Source: Anisodus tanguticus (Eukaryota; Streptophyta; Magnoliopsida; Solanales; Solanaceae). Taken from it: 64,000 bases of DNA. Location: the NCBI GenBank assembly GCA_034509755.1, contig CM067561.1, forward strand, positions 8,560,646-8,624,645. Reading direction: 5' to 3'. This document shows, one piece after another, positions 57,373 through 64,000 of this stretch (within the stretch, counting starts at the first letter, position 1; every line of letters begins with the position of its first letter). The position numbers and the translations under genes were made by a program. A model generated the notes under the pieces. That model was not told the origin of the DNA, did not search any database, and was given only the letters and a program-made list of their open reading frames with translations.

Positions 57373-58640
57373 CTACTGATTTGTGCCATTAGCCACAAGA
57401 CAGGCCTTATACCTCTCAAGATCCCCATTGTCTCTGAACTTGTGACGAAATAGCCACATACGACGAATGACATTCACCCCCTCAGGTCTAGGTACTAGAT
57501 CCCACGTGTGCTGTTTAGTTAAAGCATTGAATTCCTCATACATAGCCGCATTCCAATTAGGGTCTTGTTTGGCCAATTTTGGGTTCTTTGGAAGTGGAGA
57601 GATGGTTTGGGCAGACAAGTTGAAATGGACTTTGGGTTTGAAGATTCCATGCTTTGAACGAGTTTCCATTGGATGGGTAGGGACAGTGGGTGGCGGAGTG
57701 GTGTCTGAGATGGGGGGTAAAGTCGGATAAGGAGAGGGTGGGGGCGAAGCCGTCGGAGGTGCCGCGGCTCCTGGATCGAGACTCGCGGTGCTAGAAGGTT
57801 GACAGGCTTCTCTGAAGTTTGGGTGCCGCGGCTCTGACGACGAAACAGAGGATGTGAGTTGTTCGATTATGAGGGGAGAGATGGCAGACTCGTCAAGAAA
57901 TGAGTAGTCCTGTTTTTGGAATTTTGGAAGATTCGAAAACGGGAATGTGGTCTCGTCGAATGTGACGTGATGAGATATATGGATCTGACGATTCGACAAG
58001 TCATAGCATAGATAGCCCCTATGGTTCGGCGGGAATCCTAGAAAGACACATGGAGTGGACCTAGGAGCAAGCTTGTGAGGGGCGGTGGAGCTAAGGTTGG
58101 GATAGCACAGACAACCAAAAATCCATAGATGATCATAAGAGGGGATTCTATGGTAGAGGATTTCGGTAGGGGTCATATTGTGAAGAGTGCTAGTAGGGAG
58201 AATATTTAGAGTGTATTCTGACATTTTAGCAGCATAGACCCAGAAGGGTGGAGGGAGGGAGGCATGAATCAATAGGGTGCGAATCATATTGTTAATGGTG
58301 CGGATGATTCTTTCAGCTTTACCATTTTGTGGTGAGGTGTGAGGGCAGGAGAAGCGAAAGACCATGCCATTATTGGTACAAAAGCGGTGAAACATAGAGT
58401 TATTGAATTCACGACCATTATCGCACTGAAATGATTTTATGCCTTTTCCAAATTGTGTTTGAATGAAATTGCGAAACTCAAGAAATTTGACAAACACTTC
58501 CGATTTAAATTTAAGAGGGTATAACCAGACGTAGTGTGAAAAATCATCAAGCAACACAAGATAGTATTTATGATCGAGAGAACTAGGGATAGGAGATGTC
58601 CATAAATCGGCATGTATGATATCAAAAGGAGCAAATGTAA
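57373..58640 (-). pseudogene. copia-3 integrase and linker
   Basis: A 394-codon frame (58557-57373) begins LLDDFSHYVWLYPLKFKSE and holds FQCDNGREFNN (second catalytic Asp) and TSPQNGKAERIIRTINNMIR (Glu). The first Asp (IIHADLW) lies just upstream. C-terminal features: IFGCLCYPNL, PCVFLGFPPNHRGYLCYD, a Pro/Ser-rich linker, and the RT lead WNAAMYEEFNALTKQHTWDL and MWLFRHKF. Two gtgccgcggctc modules (57759, 57823) lie in the linker coding sequence. The terminal TAG replaces a Gln codon by family comparison. Confidence 0.9.
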
Positions 58641-59417
58641 CACTAGTAGATGATTTAAACGGAAGACGAATATGTTTGCCTAAAGAGCAAGAAACACAAT
58701 TTTGGGCAAGTTTCCCATGACAGGCAATGAAATTGTTGCCTCTAAGAAAATTAAAAAGCGGGACTCTGGATGACCAAGCCTATTATGCCAGGTTGAAGAA
58801 GAAACAGCCGCTAGAGTGACGGGAGAGCAAGATCTGGCAGCGGAGGTGGAAGTGAATGGATAGAGATCCCCCGTGCTATTGCATCTCGTAAGAGGTGTCC
58901 CCGTATGAAGATCCTTTACAGTAAAACCAAAAGGGTCAAAATCCACAGAGACAGAATTATTACGAGTAAATTGGCGGACAGATATGAGGTTCTTAATCAT
59001 GTGTGGGGCATATAGGGTGTTTTTGAGGGAGAAGGGTGGATGAGGAGGTTGTGTGTATGAGGTACCATAACCCTTAACTGGAATGCATTGTCCACTACCA
59101 ACTGTAACATATTGAGGATGCTTTAAACAAAAAAGATTAGGAATAGTACCTGCAGACTGGGTGACGTGAGATGTGGCGCCTGAGTCCATGTACCAAGTAT
59201 TGTCAGGTTGTTGCATAGATAGGGTGCTGAACGCCTGACCCAACTCAGTGGGTGTCATGCCGGAGGAGGGCTGCGGGACCTGACCTTGCATGAAGTGGGC
59301 CTGCTGTAGGGCTGGAGCGGGGCCTAACCAACCGGGGTAAGAATACGGATTGTATGGCTGCTGGTACTGGAATGGACTTGGCGCCGCGGCTCTGAACTGG
59401 GGTGCCGCGGCTCTATA
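58641..59417 (-). pseudogene. copia-3 protease and pre-integrase zinc region
   Basis: A frame from 59291 carries NTWYMDSGATSHVTQSAGTI (active-site DSGA intact), KNLISVRQFTRNNSVSVDFD and STWHNRLGHPESRFL (pre-integrase zinc motif). It slips frame near 58745, after LGHPESRF; the CVSCSLGKHIRLPF segment continues in another frame. The stretch 59417-59292 links gag to protease and contains the GC-rich modules. Confidence 0.85.
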
Positions 59418-59435
59418 CTAGGGCGCCGCGGCGCT
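59378..59435. repeat. Three GC-rich modules at the copia-3 gag/protease join
   Basis: gcgccgcggctct at 59381, gtgccgcggctct at 59402 and the palindrome gcgccgcggcgc at 59423, 21 bp apart. On the minus strand they encode Arg-Ala-Ala-Ala-Pro type repeats. Confidence 0.85.
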
Positions 59436-60332
59436 ATAGACGAACTGTTGAGGAGTCGCGACCCAGTTGTTCTGCGATCTTTGTTGCTGTTGCTGCTGTT
59501 GGTTCTGTTGACCATGACCCTTGCCATGACCACGACCTCCTCTACCGCCGCGACCTTTTCCACCCTTGCCGCCGCAGCCCTGCCGCTGTTGGGAGTTGTC
59601 TGGTGGCGTCTGATCTTGGGGTTGCATATCGATAGCTAACACCTGCTGGGCGTGCTCATCCTGCTTAGCACGATGGGTTTCTTCTAGCAACAATTGTAAG
59701 CGAGCTTTGTTAAAACTCGGTAGCGGATCTGCCTGTTGAATAATAGTGGCCAAAGTATCATATTCGCCCTTAGTAAGGCCAGAAATCATTTGTAGCACCA
59801 TTTTATCGTCAGTGACAGGCGTGCCGATGTTGGAGAGTTGATCCGCTAGAAGTTTAAGCTGCTTGCAGTACTCAGAGACATTGGAGAAGTTTTCAAGACG
59901 TGTTTTGTTGAATTGTTCTTCCAAATACACGGCGCGAGTGTGCTTGTTGTCCTGAAAAATATCCTCCAAACGATTCCACAAGTCAAGGGCCTGTGGAGTC
60001 GATTTCATGATAGTAAGGAGCAAATCCTGAGAGATACTACCATATATCCATTGTTTGACGCCGGCGTCGAGACGATGCCAGATAGAATCATCAACCTCCG
60101 TTGGGCGCGGAATAGTGTCATCAATATGGTCAAGCACGTTATAGAGACATGCATGATTGCGAAAAAGTTCAACCCAGGGAGAATACTTATTGTTTTCTTG
60201 ATCAAGAATAATGGGAATATGGTTCTTGGTATTGGAAACAGTAAGGGCGGGATGAAACGGGGGTGATGAATTTGTGGTGGGATTTGTGGAGGTAGAGGCG
60301 TCAGAAAGTGTGGAAGAATCAGGGATAGCCAT
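59418..60332 (-). CDS. copia-3 gag
   Basis: An open frame of 304 codons starts at the ATG at 60332, about 140 bp after the primer site. Features: a Ser/Thr-rich N-terminus, IILDQENNKYSPWVELFRNH, HRLDAGVKQWIYGSISQDLL, ALDLWNRLEDIFQDNKHTRA and NFSNVSEYCKQLKLLADQL (UBN2-type gag core). A Gly/Arg-rich RGGRG stretch and a polyglutamine run follow. There is no CCHC knuckle; the RGG region may bind RNA instead. The stop lies inside the gcgccgcggcgc module at 59423, suggesting the frame once ran on into protease. Confidence 0.85.
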   Translation of the reverse strand: MAIPDSSTLSDASTSTNPTTNSSPPFHPALTVSNTKNHIPIILDQENNKYSPWVELFRNHACLYNVLDHIDDTIPRPTEVDDSIWHRLDAGVKQWIYGSISQDLLLTIMKSTPQALDLWNRLEDIFQDNKHTRAVYLEEQFNKTRLENFSNVSEYCKQLKLLADQLSNIGTPVTDDKMVLQMISGLTKGEYDTLATIIQQADPLPSFNKARLQLLLEETHRAKQDEHAQQVLAIDMQPQDQTPPDNSQQRQGCGGKGGKGRGGRGGRGHGKGHGQQNQQQQQQQRSQNNWVATPQQFVYSAAAP

Positions 60333-60457
60333 TTAGAGAAGAGAAGAAAGGAAGAACAAAACCCGAAAAACTAGAAGAAAATCCGGGAGGGCCGCAGCGT
60401 AGGAGAGGCAGCCGGCAGCTGTGGAAGAGAAAGGTTTTTAGGGTTTTGTTTATTTGG

Positions 60458-60469
60458 CTCTTGATACCA
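60458..60469 (-). other. copia-3 primer binding site
   Basis: Minus strand TGGTATCAAGAG abuts the 5' LTR. Common in Retrofit/Ale-type copias (Met-tRNA related). Confidence 0.8.
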
Positions 60470-60687
60470 TGTAAGATGATATTAATATCCCTTGAGGAGT
60501 CTTTAATTAATATCAAGGTATATATAGAGTACAATATTCATCCCTTATACAATAGGAATCCTAAGCCTATACAAAAGAGGAATCCTAAGCCTATACAAAA
60601 GAGGAATCCTAGTCTTACCATAATTATATTTACACAATATATGAAAATATTCTAATTATGGGTAGGGAATATATTTACACGTTTACA
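60470..60687 (-). repeat. copia-3 5' LTR
   Basis: Near-identical partner of 55836-56053. The minus-strand U3 begins TGTAAACGTG. The tandem cctaagcctatacaaaagagg pair is retained. tatatatagag in the middle gives a minus-strand CTCTATATATA TATA box. Confidence 0.95.
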
Positions 60688-60692
60688 CAAAC

Positions 60693-61592
60693 TCTTTAAA
60701 TTCTGCTTGTTGTCCCACTGGTATGTGGTTTGGTAATCTGGTTCATTTTCTTGCTATTACTTCTAAATTAGGATCTACTAGTTCTTCTTCAGGATAATCA
60801 TTTGCATCTTCATTTATTATATAATTTGTTTCTATTTCCGTTTCTGTAGGTCTATTATATTCTTCTTCTATATCACTTTCAGGTTCTTCTTCTATGATGG
60901 CATTTACTCTTTTCATTTCTTGTAGAGCTTTTATTATCTAGTTGTTTTCTTTTACTATTTATGAGTTTTCTTCGTTTTCTACTTCCTATATGAATTCTAC
61001 TACTTGTATTTCTTGGTTAGTTGGTTTATCATTACTATCTGAATCGCTATCAGTATTTTCATTACTGCTAGTACATTCTGTATTTTTTCTTACTTTCTTT
61101 TTTCCTTTTAACTTTCTCATTTGTTCTCTAAGGATTTGCATTTCTTCTTTTAATTCTCCTAGTTCTTGTTTTACCCCTTTCAATTCTTCTTTTGTTTGTT
61201 TTAGTTCTTCCTTAGTTTCATCTAATTCTTCCTTTGTTTGTTTTAGTTCTACTTTTGTTTCTTTTAATATTTTTTCCATGTCTCTAAACTTGTGTTTATA
61301 TTTTTTGTACTTATTATACCATTCTTCGTTACTATGTAATTTCAACCTTGTATTCTCTGTTTTAACTCAGATATTTCTAGTTCTTGTTTGTCTAGTTTTA
61401 GGTTAGGTATTCATAGGTTGTTTTTTCTGCATTTTTCAGGTAAATGTTTTCTTCTCTTGAATCTTTATCTTCTTTTGAGGTCTTTGTCCTTATAGGTTCA
61501 TAGTTGTATTTTTCTTTTTCTATTATCTTTTTTCCATTATTTCTTAAAAACGTAAGTACACCGGGTATATTAGGTTCTTGCTTTTCCATCAA
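60693..61592 (-). pseudogene. EPRV-U capsid-type protein, N-terminal part
   Basis: The start ATG at 61592 overlaps the stop of the preceding ORF (TGATG). The N-terminus contains IPGVLTFLRNNGKKI. After a break, a long coiled coil at 61345-61130 has heptad-like repeats of KQTKEEL and DETKEEL and is followed by basic KLKGKKKVRKN. An acidic region (EEEPESDIEEEY, PEEELVDPNLEV) follows, then the segment entering the capsid core, cut by copia-3. Several stops interrupt the frame. Confidence 0.6.
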
Positions 61593-61957
61593 AATTGTCC
61601 TTTTTTATTTAATATTGCTAGACTGTCCAATGTTTTTTCTACTTGGGATGATAATTTTGTCTTTATCTTACTAATATCCATCATTATAGGTTTTTTACTT
61701 CTTCTCCATGCATCGATTAACACTATTTCAGGTTGTTGTGTGGTAGTATTAATTATCGTATTTTCTTTACTCGTACTGGGTTCATTATCTCCTACTACTT
61801 GTTTACCTTTGTTTCTGTCTTCTATTATCATGTTAAGCTTTTCTAATATTATTTTAAACGTTGGTATTTCAGATACATTCCATAGGTTAGTTTGTTCTTC
61901 TCTTATCATCTGTTGTATTTGTGTTTGATTTTCTTTTATTTCACCCATTATTGTCAA
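61589..61957 (-). CDS. EPRV-U small ORF upstream of the capsid-type gene
   Basis: An intact 122-codon frame with helical N-terminus (KENQTQIQQMIREEQTNLW), a Ser/Thr-rich middle and a C-terminal helix (ISKIKTKLSSQVEKTLDSL). It ends TGATG, sharing bases with the next start. By position it resembles the small aphid-transmission or virion-associated ORFs of caulimoviruses. No motif confirms this. Confidence 0.45.
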   Translation of the reverse strand: MTIMGEIKENQTQIQQMIREEQTNLWNVSEIPTFKIILEKLNMIIEDRNKGKQVVGDNEPSTSKENTIINTTTQQPEIVLIDAWRRSKKPIMMDISKIKTKLSSQVEKTLDSLAILNKKGQF

Positions 61958-62262
61958 TGTGCTTTTCAGCTTTTCTTTTACTATTATTTCTTCCCATAAT
62001 GCATTAATCTTTTCGTTATTATTAGTTAGGATTATTTATTCTCTTTTTCCATCCATTTCCCATGTTTATCCATATTTTATCAAATTTATCACTTTGCTAT
62101 TCTCATTGTTTTATTTTGTTTTCTAATTTTATTTCTTTTTCTTTGTATTTTAAGTATTTTAGTTGGGAAAATATCTCTCCTGATAAGACTGTCATTATTT
62201 CCTTTAATTTTTATTTTTTCGTTATTATTTCCCTTTGTATATTCATATCTTATTTATGAACC
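61958..62262 (-). pseudogene. EPRV-U decayed small coiled-coil ORF
   Basis: From an ATG at about 62245 the minus strand encodes QREIITKK, a stop, then SGEIFSQLKYLKYKEKEIKL. This is a short charged helical protein with two or more stops before 61957. Confidence 0.35.
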
Positions 62263-63521
62263 TCGTCTTTCCTTGATCATTTATTTCTATTCCGTTATTT
62301 TTTATTTTATAATTTATCATTGTTAAAAAATTGCTTCCTAAAAGTAGCTCATTGAAACTATCATATTCTATTACTCCTATATTTATTTTATACTCTAAGT
62401 CTTGTATTTTGACTCTTAAATTAATACTTTTAGTAATTATTATTTCTCTTTCATTTTCAGGGTAATTATAAGTTTGTGGTCTATTAGATCACAATCATTT
62501 TCATTACTCTTACTTATATGTATAAAATTTTTAATAGCTCCAGTTTTTATTTCGGCTACGCAATATTTTGTTATCATGCCTTTAAATATTATTACCTTAA
62601 CCTTTAATCTACTGGTGTTTATATTTATTAAATCTAATATTCTAGGTTGTGTAATGTTAGTCTGTTGTGACTTTATTTGTTCTCTTGTAATACTTAGTCT
62701 AGATCCTTCTATTTTTGGTATTAGTCTTTTTGATGGTGTACGGGTTCTGGTATTAAAATCCATATATATTTCTTCTGGTATAGTTATTTCAGACTTTTCC
62801 TTATGTTCTATTTGTTCTAATATTTCTTGGTACATTCTTGGTACTACTATGTTCATTTCATGTTGTTTCTTTACATGGTGGTTTCCGGTTAGGGCATATA
62901 TCATTTTTGTTTCAATACTTATTACTTTACTTCCTGGTGGCATCGTTATTCCATCTAGTTTGTAATATAGTGTCAAGGCTAAGTCTTTGTGTCATCTTTT
63001 AATGATATACTAAAGTCTGGTTGTACAGTAAATTTTAGGTTTTGATATATTAAATTTCCTTTTATTACTGATATTAAAGCATCTTGTAAATTTCCTAGTA
63101 TCCTATCATCCAATATGTATATTTGTATAGGTGTATCTATGTTCTTCTAAAAGTATGCTTTTATAGTAAATTCTACTCCTCCGAAGTATATGTTTCTATA
63201 TTTTCTGGCTTCTCTAGTAGATAGTTTTGTTAATTCTCTTTTTATCACTTCATCTGTTATTAAGTTAATTTTCGTTCTTCCATTGACACTTGTTGTGTCT
63301 ATTATATTTTCATGTTTGTGTGCTATGTATCTTATTTCTTTGTTTCTTTCAAACCATTTTGTTTTAAATATTTTCTTTACAGATAGTTCTTCTTTTTTAT
63401 CTTGTATTTTCTGGTATATTTCTGGTTTAAAACTTAGTGTTTGTGTTGGTCCTCCTTCATATGTGTTCATCTGATAGTGTATATCTTTAGAATCTTCTAT
63501 TATTTCCTTTTCTTTATCCAT
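62263..63521 (-). pseudogene. EPRV-U 30K movement protein with fused retropepsin-like tail
   Basis: The start ATG at 63521 overlaps the previous stop. The 30K domain shows RNIYFGGVEFTIKAYF, PIQIYILDDRI (the conserved D motif), ALISVIKGNLIYQNLKFTV and FSISLKDDTKT, then after a frame change GSKVISIETKMIYALTGNHH. These movement proteins form tubules through plasmodesmata. The C-terminal 150 residues read LKVKVIIFKGMITKYCVAEI, KTGAIKNFI and, after another frameshift near 62455, NELLLGSNFLTMINYKI. This parallels the strand order of the EPRV-U protease but has K-T-G-A instead of D-S-G-A. Three frames in all. Confidence 0.7.
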
Positions 63522-63885
63522 ATTTTAATAGGTTGATATACTTATATTGTTCTATAATATCCTTTAGATCTGTTATTTCATTATCTTTTCTAATTATTTC
63601 TCTTAATTTATCTTCTAGTAGCTTCAAATTTTCTTCCTCTTTTTGTCTTAACTTTTCGCTTTCTAATGCTATCCTATTTCATAATTCTTTAATAGTTTCT
63701 TTTTGTTCTTCTATCTGATTAGAATTTTGTTGTAGACGTTGATCTCTTTCTTCTATTAGATCTATACTTATTCTGCAACTTACTATATGTTGGTTTATAT
63801 CTCTATTATATGTAAGAGGTTTTTCTGCTATTATTATGAGTTCTTCTAACTTATTTTGATGTTCCATTAATCTTCTTTCATCCAT
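63514..63885 (-). pseudogene. EPRV-U coiled-coil ORF before the movement protein
   Basis: Start ATG at 63885, stop TAA ending at 63514, overlapping the movement-protein ATG by 8 bp. The product is almost entirely charged helix (QNKLEELIIIAEKPL; RDQRLQQNSNQIEEQKETIK; ALESEKLRQKEEENLKLLE). One in-frame TGA at 63679-63681. Function unknown. Confidence 0.55.
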
Positions 63886-64000
63886 AGTGTTCTATCTCCA
63901 TTCTTATATCTGCTTTTAGATCGTATATCAGAGCATCTTGTTCGTTTATTCTGGTATTTATTTCTATTATCCTGCTATATGTCGTTCTAATTCTTTCTAT
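63878..64000 (-). CDS. EPRV-U coiled-coil ORF, 5' part outside the window
   Basis: Open from the right edge to TGA ending at 63878. The last residues include TTYSRIIEINTRINEQDALI. Its stop overlaps the next ATG in TATGGATGA, the same arrangement as the following junction. Partial, function unknown. Confidence 0.45.
   Translation of the reverse strand: MERIRTTYSRIIEINTRINEQDALIYDLKADIRMEIEHYG

Larger units (their letters stand above)
55836..60687 (-). mobile_element. copia-3: young minus-strand Ty1/copia inside EPRV-U
   Basis: Two 218 bp LTRs with TGTAA/TTACA tips differ at about two positions. The target duplication caaac is perfect (55831-55835 and 60688-60692). Primer site, gag, protease, integrase, RT, RNase H and polypurine tract are all present on the minus strand. 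Few disabling changes are seen, so it is the most recent insertion in the window. Compact LTRs and an RGG-rich gag without knuckle fit the Retrofit/Ale-like side of copia. Confidence 0.95.
50640..64000 (-). mobile_element. EPRV-U: larger endogenous pararetrovirus, runs off the right edge
   Basis: On the minus strand from 64000 down: coiled-coil ORFs, 30K movement protein with a fused extra domain, small ORFs, capsid-type protein with coiled coil and knuckle, a small ORF, PR-RT-RNase H, a putative transactivator ORF, a repeat-rich intergenic region and a TATATAAGG box. This order resembles the genus Caulimovirus, with additional small ORFs. copia-3 (55836-60687) interrupts the capsid-type gene. 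Most ORFs carry one to several stops or frameshifts. Confidence 0.8.

Noticed and set aside
62474..62965. A 163-codon plus-strand frame with a hydrophobic, membrane-protein-like product
   Set aside because: It is antisense to the movement-protein ORF. Reading AT-rich, Lys/Asn/Ile-rich coding DNA backwards gives Phe/Leu/Ser-rich peptides. The same applies to the frames at 54830-55286, 60942-61406 and 61578-61928.

Overview
The window is a 64 kb block of nested plant transposable elements. No host protein gene, tRNA or rRNA is visible. The mix (Ty3/gypsy and Ty1/copia LTR retrotransposons, an L1-type LINE, an Ac-like hAT transposon and two endogenous pararetroviruses of the Caulimoviridae), the plant-type Met-tRNA primer sites (TGGTATCAGAGC) and the element families point to a large, repeat-rich eudicot genome, most likely Solanaceae (inferred from family resemblance, not proven). 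It reads like pericentromeric or other silenced heterochromatin.

Layout. 1-912: unassigned retroelement-like debris. 913-8028: an old gypsy element (gypsy-1) with a 2.4 kb LTR and a largely erased interior. 8029-11201: plus-strand 5' half of a second gypsy family (gypsy-A). 11202-16497: a minus-strand gypsy-2 element (Reina-like pol) with an intact 3' LTR and a truncated 5' LTR. 16498-26016: a second gypsy-A copy on the minus strand, split by a 3.5 kb hAT transposon (19838-23334, 8 bp target duplication). The two gypsy-A copies point tail to tail with gypsy-2 at the junction. 26017-33919: an L1-type LINE split by a minus-strand copia element (copia-1, 26584-33213, TSD gaacc). 33920-35305: AT-rich non-coding DNA. 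35306-44266: a complete plus-strand copia-2 with 1.6 kb LTRs and many in-frame stops. 44267-45060: unassigned. About 45060-50560: a degraded minus-strand pararetrovirus (EPRV-L). About 50640-64000: a second, better preserved minus-strand pararetrovirus (EPRV-U) running off the right edge. Its capsid-type gene is split by a young copia-3 (55836-60687, TSD caaac).

How the parts work. Each retroelement carries the usual gag, protease, integrase and reverse transcriptase/RNase H modules in family order, but all are broken by stops, frameshifts or nested insertions. copia-3 is the least damaged and carries YVDN in place of YVDD in its RT. EPRV-U has a caulimovirus-type polycistronic order: coiled-coil ORFs, movement protein, small ORFs, capsid-type protein, small ORF, PR-RT-RNase H, putative transactivator. 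These are followed by a repeat-rich intergenic region with a TATATAAGG promoter box, and several ORF junctions overlap stop and start codons.

Most unusual signals: (1) a GC-rich palindromic module, core gcgccgcggcgc, recurring in three unrelated copia elements, in LTRs, a leader and coding sequence; (2) a retropepsin-like but catalytically dead domain fused behind the EPRV-U movement protein; (3) the inverted gypsy-A pair with a breakpoint beside a 23 bp tandem array; (4) tandem 50 bp and 33 bp repeats in the EPRV-U intergenic region.
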